From a virus, in IMG/VR virus record IMGVR_UViG_3300044699_000034, positions 1 through 29,875 of that record: a DNA stretch of 29,875 nt. The stretch is one strand, 5' to 3'. Of the stretch, positions 13,397 through 19,500 are shown piece by piece. A model generated the notes under the pieces. That model worked only from the letters and a program-made list of their open reading frames with translations. It had not been told where the DNA came from and ran no database searches. Position 1 is the first letter of the stretch; each line of letters begins with the position of its first letter. The position numbers were made by a program, and so were the translations under genes.

Positions 13397-14724
13397 CCGT
13401 GATTCAGGAGATCGCCGCCTTGGCGATGACGGCGCAGTCCGATCCCTACGCTCAGGCTCACGTCTACCGGAAAGCCCTGATCGATATTTGCAATCTGGCG
13501 CTGTCCGTGTCCGCTCCTGCCGTGTCGGGGGAGGCGCAGGGGAGCCGGTCTGCCGCGTTCTGTGGCGGCGCTCGCATCGGCTTGGAATCGGCCGGCTGCG
13601 GCGGCGCGCTGCGCTACGAGCACACAGCTAACGGGATCGAATACTGGCGCTGCCCAGCCTGTGGCAATCCGCACTGGTGGCCCGCTCCCCCGTCTGGCGA
13701 GTCGCGCGTCCCGTCCGAGGCGGGCACGGAGACGGGCGCCAAGGAGCAATCGGTTCCTACGGTTTGGGATCAGGTCGATGCCTTGAAGGCCGCCCTGGAG
13801 CAGTCCGAGCAGGCACGGGCACGAGCGGAGGCGGCGCACGGCTTGATCGTCGCCAAGCTGGGACTGTCGGTAGAGACGCCCGGCGTTGAGATTGCTTCGA
13901 GGATCAGCCAGTTGCGGGAGGCCGAATCCCAACGCGCCGCCCTGCAAGCTCAGCTCGATCTGTCTGAGCGCAGGCTCGCAACAAGCGAGGAATGCCGTAA
14001 CAACTTAGCCTCTGGGATTGCCACCCTGCAAGCCGAACGGGATGAGGCGGTGAAGGAACGGGATCGGCTGAAGGCTGCGGTTGACCTCCTCTCGTCTCCA
14101 ACTGGTCAGGAGCTTGTCGAGTGGGCCAAAACTCACGTCGATGATCGAATTGAGTTCACAGGACAAAACAGCCGGAAAGATGTAGTTATGAGATCCGACA
14201 ACCACTCCACTCTCGGCGTCGTGTCGTGGCCTGACTGCTGTTGCGGGCATCCGATCGACCATCACCATCCGAGCGAGCCGAAGCGATGCGCGCGATCGGG
14301 ATGCTCCTGCACGCACTACTGGCCTAACGACGTGATGCCGTCATCGGCGGTCTTTGTTCCTGAGTCCGAGCGTGTCAACTGCGTCGATTCATGGAACGAC
14401 CAGCACGGCTACGAGTGCGTGCTCTGCGGTCATCGGCTCGGTCAGCAGCAGGCGCTCCCCGCGCGTGTCCAGTCGTCGGAAGGGTCACATGAGAACGGCT
14501 CCGCCAGAGAAGCGTCTCTTCGCGCCGAACTCTCCACCCTGCATGCGGCGCACGCGCGGATGCGGGAGGCGCTGACAGGGATCTTGGCCGCCGTTGAGGA
14601 TACGGACTGGCAGCTCTCACCGTTGGCTGTTCGATTGCGCGCGGCTCTGAATCAGGCTGATGCCGCCCTCGCCTCCCCCTCCCAGCCAGGATCGCCGGTC
14701 GATCCGCAGACGAAGGGCGACTAG
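13384..14724 (+). CDS. Coiled-coil and zinc-finger hypothetical protein
   Basis: A 446-residue mosaic protein. It starts MKEQTVIQEIAALAMTAQSD, has a possible ribbon (CGGARI...CGGALRYEHTA...WRCPACGNPHWW) near residue 75, a long coiled coil from about 130 to 240 (DALKAALEQSEQARARAEAA through KERDRLKAAVDLL), a second Cys/His-rich part (DCCCGHPIDHHH, CARSGCSCTHYW, YECVLCGHRLG) and a final helix ending in RLRAALNQADAAL. Such mosaics are typical of phage early or accessory proteins of the Ea22-like type, but no function can be given. It is the last gene of the rightward arm; its TAG interlocks with the stop of the opposing gene. Confidence 0.75.
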   Translation: MKEQTVIQEIAALAMTAQSDPYAQAHVYRKALIDICNLALSVSAPAVSGEAQGSRSAAFCGGARIGLESAGCGGALRYEHTANGIEYWRCPACGNPHWWPAPPSGESRVPSEAGTETGAKEQSVPTVWDQVDALKAALEQSEQARARAEAAHGLIVAKLGLSVETPGVEIASRISQLREAESQRAALQAQLDLSERRLATSEECRNNLASGIATLQAERDEAVKERDRLKAAVDLLSSPTGQELVEWAKTHVDDRIEFTGQNSRKDVVMRSDNHSTLGVVSWPDCCCGHPIDHHHPSEPKRCARSGCSCTHYWPNDVMPSSAVFVPESERVNCVDSWNDQHGYECVLCGHRLGQQQALPARVQSSEGSHENGSAREASLRAELSTLHAAHARMREALTGILAAVEDTDWQLSPLAVRLRAALNQADAALASPSQPGSPVDPQTKGD

Positions 14725-15014
14725 ACCGGCACCATATCCTTCGGAGTCGCGACAGCCGGCGCATTGCCGGCCCGGATCTCCGCTTCCACCTCGTGCTCGG
14801 TCACGCCCTTACCCATCGACTGCGCGGTGAGCAGCTTCTGCCGTTCTCGGAACTTCTGGTAGAACGACCAGCCGAGGACCAGCACGACCGGCACGATCTC
14901 GGCGGTCAGTTTCACGACTTCATCATCGCTGAGGCTCGCGCCGAACTTAGCTGAGATCCACACGATGGCGGTGCGGACGACGGCGCCGAGCAGCTTTTCG
15001 AGGAAGGGATTCAC
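14721..15014 (-). CDS. Holin-like small membrane protein
   Basis: The GTG at 15014 overlaps the TGA of the upstream gene (GTGA) and opens NPFLEKLLGAVVRTAIVWIS. Two hydrophobic stretches follow, LLGAVVRTAIVWISAKFG and EIVPVVLVLGWSFYQKF, split by an acidic SLSDDEVV turn, with a charged C-terminus (97 residues). Size, topology and place at the end of the structural block suit a holin, but the sequence is not a clear match to any holin family. An upstream ATG at 15044 is less likely. Confidence 0.55.
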   Translation of the reverse strand: MNPFLEKLLGAVVRTAIVWISAKFGASLSDDEVVKLTAEIVPVVLVLGWSFYQKFRERQKLLTAQSMGKGVTEHEVEAEIRAGNAPAVATPKDMVPV

Positions 15015-16333
15015 TTCGCCCTCGCGATGGTGAATACTTCCCATCCGCCGACCGCTGTCCGAGTCGCGTTGACTTCGCCACCGCCCGCGCCTTCTGCGCA
15101 GAGGTAGTGCGTGCCATCGTTCGTCTGAATGGTGACGGCGCGCGGTCCTTCCAGGGCGTCCAGCCGCGCGAGGATGCTCGCGATCACGTCCGGTGAGGGA
15201 ACAGGGCCAGGGGTTGGCGTCGGTCCCGGCGCAGGTCCAGGCAGAGGCTGGCCCGGAAGCGCGACTCCAGAGACGTCCACATACTCACCCAGGGCCGGCG
15301 TGTCCTTCAACTGGAACACCGGATCGGCTGTGCCCTCTGAGTTGGCGAGGATGTCGGCCCACTGATTGCCCAGCGTGCCGCGGCCGATGATGTCCAGGCT
15401 GACTCTGACGCCAAGCGCTGGGATCTTGACGCTGTTGTCGTCCTCCTTGCGATAGAGCTGCGTCACCGTCTGCTGCGCGACATCGACCAGGAATTCCCAA
15501 TGGCGAGCGCCCAGCGGCGTCGGATACTTGGCGCGGACGCGCGTGATGATGGCGAGATAGTCCATGACGGGTGGCTCCGGTGTGGGCGGTTTCGGTGGAA
15601 CAGGCACGGGTGGAACAGGAATCGGCGTCGGCGCATCGGTGACGAACGGCAGGGCGCGCAGCTCCGCGAGCGTGGCCCAGATGAAGTAGGTCTTGCGGGC
15701 GCCCAGGTCAACGATCGCAATGCCGAAGTTGTCGCCGTCGCGGTCTGAGTGCATGAAGCGGGCTTGGAACGGATAGGTCCGTTCACCGACGGGGCGCGGG
15801 TCGAGTCGGCGCAGCTTCTCGCCGGGGAAGCTGACGACGGCGCCCATGTCGGGCTTCCCACCCTGGCCGATCGCCACGTCCGGCCACGCGGTGTATTCGT
15901 AGAGGCCGCGCGCCTTGTCCGCGTAGGTGCTCTGGCAGTCCACCAGCGTGCCTGTGACGTCGAGATAGCGCCAGCCGTCCGTCACCTGATAGTCAGCGCG
16001 GCTCGAGACAGCCACCAGCGCGTCAGCCGCCCCGTAGATGGCCGCATTCGGCCCGTAGAACGTCCCGCGCACGGCCCAATGGTTGACGTCCCACTCAAGC
16101 GTCTGGTCGCTCGTGTGGCCGCCACCCACGATGCGGCCGTCGCCGGGCGTGTGCGGAATGCGGATGAAGATGACGTTCTCGGCGATCGGGTTCTGGAACG
16201 TGAAGCCGCTGAAGCTCGATTCGACGTAGCGATCCGGCAGCAGGCAGGCGTATTCGCCTGGGACGGCACGGCACGCGCCGTAGCCGGGGACGGGGCCTTT
16301 GTAGTAGCTCCAGTCGATGGTTTTGATGGTCAT
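15011..16333 (-). CDS. Spike- or fibre-like virion protein with beta-trefoil-like C-terminus
   Basis: A 440-residue protein in three parts. Residues 1-235 are beta-rich (TIKTIDWSYYKGPVPGYGAC, WDVNHWAVRGTFYGPNAAIY, QARFMHSDRDGDNFGIAIVD). A proline linker (PIPVPPVPVPPKPPTPEPP) leads to a domain starting MDYLAIITRVRAKYPTPLGA that recurs in phage proteins. A second proline linker precedes the C-terminal VTIQTNDGTHYLCAEGAGGG and VNATRTAVGGWEVFTI, which matches fascin/ricin-type beta-trefoil repeats known to bind sugars. That layout suits a host-surface binding protein. No lytic active site is visible. It directly precedes the holin-like gene. Confidence 0.65.
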   Translation of the reverse strand: MTIKTIDWSYYKGPVPGYGACRAVPGEYACLLPDRYVESSFSGFTFQNPIAENVIFIRIPHTPGDGRIVGGGHTSDQTLEWDVNHWAVRGTFYGPNAAIYGAADALVAVSSRADYQVTDGWRYLDVTGTLVDCQSTYADKARGLYEYTAWPDVAIGQGGKPDMGAVVSFPGEKLRRLDPRPVGERTYPFQARFMHSDRDGDNFGIAIVDLGARKTYFIWATLAELRALPFVTDAPTPIPVPPVPVPPKPPTPEPPVMDYLAIITRVRAKYPTPLGARHWEFLVDVAQQTVTQLYRKEDDNSVKIPALGVRVSLDIIGRGTLGNQWADILANSEGTADPVFQLKDTPALGEYVDVSGVALPGQPLPGPAPGPTPTPGPVPSPDVIASILARLDALEGPRAVTIQTNDGTHYLCAEGAGGGEVNATRTAVGGWEVFTIARAK

Positions 16334-16350
16334 GGCTGTTGTGCTAGGAT
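16323..16350 (+). promoter_or_regulatory. Possible promoter for the tRNA cluster
   Basis: TTGATG at 16323-16328 and TAGGAT at 16345-16350 have a 16-bp spacer. Transcription would start near 16357, about 25 bases before tRNA-Thr. It overlaps the start of the opposing spike gene. Assigned by pattern only. Confidence 0.4.
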
Positions 16351-16382
16351 ACCCGACATGGATCGCGACGGCACGACAATCC

Positions 16383-16460
16383 GGCTCCGTAGCTCAAATG
16401 CGGCAGAGCAGCTGCCTTGTAAGCAGACGGTTGTCGGTTCAACTCCGGCCGGGGCCTCCA
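16383..16460 (+). tRNA. tRNA-Thr(TGT)
   Basis: Acceptor GGCTCCG pairs with CGGGGCC (one G-U). D-arm GCTC/GAGC, anticodon arm with loop CTTGTAA (anticodon TGT, Thr ACA codon), T-arm GTCGG-TTCAACT-CCGGC. CCA is encoded at 16458-16460. One mismatch at the base of the anticodon stem. Confidence 0.9.
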
Positions 16461-16485
16461 TCCAACCTCCACATCGCCCGTGATT

Positions 16486-16550
16486 GCGGTGCCGAATGCT
16501 CGGCGCGACTACATTGGTAGTTGTCGCGCCCTCGTTCTTGTCGGCACCGC
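16486..16550. ncRNA. Nested hairpin of unknown function inside the tRNA cluster
   Basis: GCGGTGCCGA at 16486-16495 pairs perfectly over 10 bp with TCGGCACCGC at 16541-16550. Inside it GGCGCGAC at 16502-16509 pairs perfectly with GTCGCGCC at 16523-16530, capped by a further TAC/GTA step and an ATTG loop. It lacks tRNA D- and T-arm signatures on either strand, is followed by TTCTCTTTAG rather than a T-run, and lies between tRNA-Thr and tRNA-His. It could be a processing signal or a small structured RNA. Confidence 0.5.
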
Positions 16551-16562
16551 TTCTCTTTAGCT

Positions 16563-16637
16563 TTGGTCGATCCGCAATGGATGCGGGCCGCACTGTGACT
16601 GCGGCGTAGACGGGTTCGATTCCCGCCGACCAACCCA
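16563..16637 (+). tRNA. tRNA-His(GTG)
   Basis: Acceptor TTGGTCG pairs with CGACCAA. The D-arm is CCGC/GCGG, and the anticodon arm CCGCA-CTGTGAC-TGCGG gives anticodon GTG. The T-arm is ACGGG-TTCGATT-CCCGC with one outer mismatch. The discriminator is C as usual for histidine, and CCA is encoded. The base at -1 is T rather than G. Confidence 0.88.
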
Positions 16638-16639
16638 AC

Positions 16640-16714
16640 TGGGGTATGGCCGAGAGGTTAGGCGTTCGCTTTGGGAGCGAAAGATCGGGGGTTCGATTCC
16701 CTCTGCCCCAACCA
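16640..16714 (+). tRNA. tRNA-Pro(TGG)
   Basis: Acceptor TGGGGTA pairs with TGCCCCA. The anticodon arm TTCGC-TTTGGGA-GCGAA gives anticodon TGG, and the T-arm is GGGGG-TTCGATT-CCCTC. Discriminator A and encoded CCA at 16712-16714. Only two bases separate it from tRNA-His. Confidence 0.9.
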
Positions 16715-16722
16715 TTCACTAC

Positions 16723-16796
16723 GGGGAAGTCGTTCAGCGGTAGGACGTCGCCCTTTGAAGGCGAACACGGTGGTTCGATTCCATCCTTCTCCGCCA
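16723..16796 (+). tRNA. tRNA-Gln(TTG)
   Basis: Acceptor GGGGAAG pairs with CTTCTCC. The D-arm is GTTC/GGAC, and the anticodon arm TCGCC-CTTTGAA-GGCGA gives anticodon TTG. T-arm GGTGG-TTCGATT-CCATC, discriminator G, encoded CCA at 16794-16796. It ends three bases before the stop of the opposing gene. Confidence 0.9.
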
Positions 16797-16799
16797 TTC

Positions 16800-16979
16800 T
16801 CACGACTTCCCCGAATCCAGCAGCGGCAAGCCGAGGGCCTTGCGCGCCACTTCGCGCAGGTAGGCGCAGTGCCCGACCGGCACGTATTCGCCGCGGCCTT
16901 TCTTCACCGTCACGGCCGCGACGTCGAACTGCGCGATGGTGGTCAGGGCGGCGAGGGCGGTGGTGAGGTCAGGCGTCAT
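16800..16979 (-). CDS. Small hypothetical protein, 59 residues
   Basis: MTPDLTTALAALTTIAQFDV then AAVTVKKGRGEYVPVGHCAY and a C-terminal helix REVARKALGLPLLDSGKS. The ATG at 16979 overlaps the previous stop (ATGA). No family recognised; sits beside membrane-protein genes at the end of the late block. Confidence 0.65.
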   Translation of the reverse strand: MTPDLTTALAALTTIAQFDVAAVTVKKGRGEYVPVGHCAYLREVARKALGLPLLDSGKS

Positions 16980-17218
16980 CGCCACCGTCCCGGATCTGTC
17001 GGCGCCGGCCTATCGTGCGTCTCGCCGCACGTTCGATATACCGCAGCCGGCTCCTGCGGATGAGCGGCGACCCATTCGGACCATGCTGTCTTCGTTACGC
17101 CGTCCGCGAGCAACCTTCCAGAGCAGTTCGCCGCGCCGAGACAGGCACAGAATTCAGCCTCGCACCAGCGATAACGCCAGTCATGGGGCATGGCTTCCAT
17201 GCGCGCGTCAATGCTCAT
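16976..17218 (-). CDS. Small Cys-rich hypothetical protein, 80 residues
   Basis: MSIDARMEAMPHDWRYRWCE AEFCACLGAANCSGRLL shows four cysteines close together, then DGVTKTAWSEWVAAHP and a proline/arginine tail. The internal start MPHDWRYRW (about 17191) is an alternative. Both ends overlap neighbours by 4 bp. No family recognised. Confidence 0.6.
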   Translation of the reverse strand: MSIDARMEAMPHDWRYRWCEAEFCACLGAANCSGRLLADGVTKTAWSEWVAAHPQEPAAVYRTCGETHDRPAPTDPGRWR

Positions 17219-17481
17219 CGGCCCACGTCAGCCGCACCGACGCCTCCGATTTTCGTATGGTTGGTCCGAGCGTAGTAGGTCGAAATCACGGCCACGAAGG
17301 CGAAGTTTAGCACGTCCGCGTCCACCTTCTGCACCGCGCAATAGATGGCCGCGACGGTAATCAGCACCGTGACCGTCGCCTGGGTGAACTCCCAAATCAG
17401 GTTGATCCGACGCTGCCCAGCGACGACGAGGTCCTGCTGCTTGGTCGTGTCGGCGGGGAGGGAGATGGAATCCGGGCTCAC
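17215..17481 (-). CDS. Small membrane protein, 88 residues
   Basis: A GTG start overlapping the previous TGA opens SPDSISLPADTTKQQDLVV. Two probable membrane segments follow, FTQATVTVLITVAAIYCAV and VLNFAFVAVISTYYA, with a short soluble tail. Two-segment proteins in a lysis-like position may be holins or anti-holins. No clear family match. Confidence 0.65.
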   Translation of the reverse strand: MSPDSISLPADTTKQQDLVVAGQRRINLIWEFTQATVTVLITVAAIYCAVQKVDADVLNFAFVAVISTYYARTNHTKIGGVGAADVGR

Positions 17482-17636
17482 TTGGCGTGCCCGTTCTTCA
17501 CTTCCGCGTTGAGCTTGCGGAACTCTTCCACCTGCCAGCGATGCTGACGACCCTCACGCAACCACGCGAACACAAACCCGGCGACCGTCGTCAGGAACAG
17601 AAAGACGTGGCCGATGAGGGTCGCGTGGTCGTGCAT
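17478..17636 (-). CDS. Small membrane protein with coiled tail, 52 residues
   Basis: MHDHATLIGHVFLFLTTVAG FVFAWLREGRQ gives one N-terminal membrane span, followed by a basic amphipathic helix HRWQVEEFRKLNAEVKNGH. This resembles one-span phage lysis accessories in layout, but no motif proves that. The stop is shared with the next GTG start (GTGA). Confidence 0.65.
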   Translation of the reverse strand: MHDHATLIGHVFLFLTTVAGFVFAWLREGRQHRWQVEEFRKLNAEVKNGHAK

Positions 17637-17643
17637 TCAGGGC

Positions 17644-17847
17644 TCAGTCACAGAACTCTCGGACGATTTTCTGCACCGTCCGGAACTGGCCGTGCTCCTT
17701 GAGGATGCGGCTCACGCACGCTTTGACCTTGGCTTCCGTGGCGTCTGGTCGCGCCTTCTGCACCATGTGCTCCAGGGCTTGACGCTGCGCATCCGATCCC
17801 GGCGGGCAGCAGACGGCCAAAATACAACAAACTTCCCCGTTGCTCAT
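17644..17847 (-). CDS. Small hypothetical protein, 67 residues
   Basis: MSNGEVCCILAVCCPPGSDA then QRQALEHMVQKARPDATEAK, a helical protein ending GQFRTVQKIVREFCD. The two CC pairs near the start are distinctive and may bind metal or form disulfides. ATGA overlap with the upstream gene. No family name that I can give with confidence. Confidence 0.7.
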   Translation of the reverse strand: MSNGEVCCILAVCCPPGSDAQRQALEHMVQKARPDATEAKVKACVSRILKEHGQFRTVQKIVREFCD

Positions 17848-18359
17848 CGCGTGCTCCCGTTCTTTTTGGTCACGTCCTCACGCAACCGTTGCTGTTCGTA
17901 TTTCATCAGTTCCATCTGACGGCCGAAGGCTTCGAATTGCTTCTCAGACCTGAGATAGCGTTCTTCCAGACGCTTCTCGACGTTAGCTCGTTCGGTCTTG
18001 TCTTCGTCGGACTGTCGGTCCATCCGCGCCTCGAATGCGCCGATGCGGCTCATGACCATGTTACCGACGCCATAGCCTGTGCCGACGATGCTGATCGTAA
18101 CGACGACGATCGAGACAACGACGCCGGTTGAGAATCGCAGCTTCGTGACGTCCGGCGGCGTGCGTTCGATGATGTCGATGCGTCCGGCCAGTTCCCTCTG
18201 GTGCTCGTCTCGTTCATCGGCCTGTTTTTCGAGTTCTTCCAATCGCGTGCGTAGCCGCTTGTGCCCGCTCTGACATTCGCGCCCGAGATCATCCAGACGG
18301 TCCCAAATCGACAGCGTCCGTCGCTCTTGAAAATCGGCACTCTCCGGCGCGTCCGTCAT
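17844..18359 (-). CDS. Coiled-coil protein with a central membrane span
   Basis: A 171-residue protein built as coiled coil (residues 20-65, LEELEKQADERDEHQRELAG), a single membrane span (about 77-98, FSTGVVVSIVVVTISIVGTG) and a second coiled coil (about 110-165, NVEKRLEERYLRSEKQFEAF). The layout resembles phage membrane proteins that link the inner membrane to other lysis or late factors. No catalytic motif. Confidence 0.75.
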   Translation of the reverse strand: MTDAPESADFQERRTLSIWDRLDDLGRECQSGHKRLRTRLEELEKQADERDEHQRELAGRIDIIERTPPDVTKLRFSTGVVVSIVVVTISIVGTGYGVGNMVMSRIGAFEARMDRQSDEDKTERANVEKRLEERYLRSEKQFEAFGRQMELMKYEQQRLREDVTKKNGSTR

Positions 18360-18363
18360 CGCC

Positions 18364-18549
18364 CTATCGCAGCCTCAGCCCCGGCACGCCGTAGCCAAAC
18401 TGCGACAGGATCCAGAACACCAGCAGCAGCACGAAGACGACCTTGACAACGGTCGCCACCGGATCGCCGATGCCGGTCGCGCTGAGGATGGCCTGGACGC
18501 ACCAGTAGAGCACGCAGGCGACGATGAGCGTTACGAGCAGCATAATCAT
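18364..18549 (-). CDS. Thivi_2564-like small membrane protein
   Basis: MIMLLVTLIVACVLYWCVQA and VVKVVFVLLLVFWILSQFGY form two membrane segments separated by ILSATGIGDPVATV. The pattern matches the small Thivi_2564-type membrane proteins found in bacteria and phages, of unknown role. An internal ATG at 18543 may be the actual start. Four bases separate it from the next start. Confidence 0.65.
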   Translation of the reverse strand: MIMLLVTLIVACVLYWCVQAILSATGIGDPVATVVKVVFVLLLVFWILSQFGYGVPGLRLR

Positions 18550-18550
18550 G

Positions 18551-18643
18551 TCAAACCTCGTCCACGCCGGCCGACTTCTTCTTCACGATCGCGGCAATTG
18601 CGGAAATGACGCGGATGATCCAGCCGGGGTTCTTGCTTGTCAC
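18551..18643 (-). CDS. Tiny basic protein, 30 residues
   Basis: AAGGAG lies six bases before a GTG at 18643 opening TSKNPGWIIRVISAIAAIVK KKSAGVDEV. The short hydrophobic helix with a lysine patch could sit at the membrane. The strong ribosome binding site and fit between neighbours are the support; there is no homology signal. Confidence 0.5.
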   Translation of the reverse strand: MTSKNPGWIIRVISAIAAIVKKKSAGVDEV

Positions 18644-18675
18644 GTGGTGCTCCTTGCCCTACGACGTCCTTGCCT

Positions 18676-19425
18676 CTACGACGTCCGCACGAAGGACCCA
18701 ACGAAGCCCTTATAGACCGTCGTCGTGTCCGCATGCGAGGTTTCCTGCGCGAACTGCACCGCCAACGTGCCGCCCACGTTGACCACGAGCGAGCCCTGTA
18801 ATTCGACGTCGATGTAGGCCGTGGCCTTCTGGTTGATGAATTTCGTCTGGTCCGTCGTGGTTGTGCTCTGCGCGAGCGCGAAGGCTGAGGCCGTCCGCTG
18901 AGTCGCATTGACCACGATGCTCGTGAGCGTAGCCGTGGTGTATTTGAACGCCACCGCGAGCCCGCCGTTGGTGGTCATGCCGACCTTGCCGCGCACGACG
19001 AACGCATAGGTCCCGGCCGCAACGAGCGTCCACGAGAAGCCCGTCAGGTTGGCGAGGGTCGCGCTGGATGTGGCCGTAGCATCGGCTGCCAGCACCTTGA
19101 CGTCCGCGTAGATGTTGCCTTGCGAGAGCGTCGAGCTGGAAATCGTCGCGTCGGAGATCGCGCCGCCGGACGCGTTCACCATCGGCTCTTGGCTCAACAG
19201 CGTGTATTGCAGCACGCCGGCTGAGTTCTTGACCTGAATGTCCAGATTGGTGCCCGCCGCGACGAACGCGCGGAAATAGCCGGACGCGTCCGCTTCGATG
19301 GGATTTGTGTTGGCCGACGTCAGGGCGGCATCGCTCCATGTCGTGAGCGGCGTCGTGAACGTGCCATCCGCGACCCAGGTATAAATCAGGCCACCGGCGA
19401 GCGGCAGGCCATCGGCATCGACCAC
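18676..19425 (-). CDS. Tail fibre protein
   Basis: The N-terminus VVDADGLPLAGGLIYTWVAD GTFTTPLTTWSDAAL is the common phage tail-fibre opening that also reads 'DxxGxPLxGGxxYxY'. It is followed by ANTNPIEADASGYFRAFV and a beta-rich C-terminal domain (VRGKVGMTTNGGLAVAFKYT, TSIVVNATQRTASAFALAQS, VNVGGTLAVQFAQETSHADT). The real start is probably upstream: PRIPDRVAQRVVDADG reads in frame before the GTG at 19425, and an ATG at 19484 lies in another frame, so one base is likely wrong near 19475. It would recognise the host surface. Confidence 0.75.
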   Translation of the reverse strand: MVDADGLPLAGGLIYTWVADGTFTTPLTTWSDAALTSANTNPIEADASGYFRAFVAAGTNLDIQVKNSAGVLQYTLLSQEPMVNASGGAISDATISSSTLSQGNIYADVKVLAADATATSSATLANLTGFSWTLVAAGTYAFVVRGKVGMTTNGGLAVAFKYTTATLTSIVVNATQRTASAFALAQSTTTTDQTKFINQKATAYIDVELQGSLVVNVGGTLAVQFAQETSHADTTTVYKGFVGSFVRTS

Positions 19426-19500
19426 GCGCTGGGCAACCCGATCAGGTATCCTTGGCTCATCTGCGCTACACTCTATCCCTTCATGGCAGCACTGCGCTGG

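Noticed and set aside
15749-16483. 244-residue plus-strand open frame
   Set aside because: It is antisense to the spike-like gene and runs into the tRNA-Thr gene.
16330-16803. 157-residue minus-strand open frame
   Set aside because: It covers the complement of all four tRNAs and shows no protein-like pattern.
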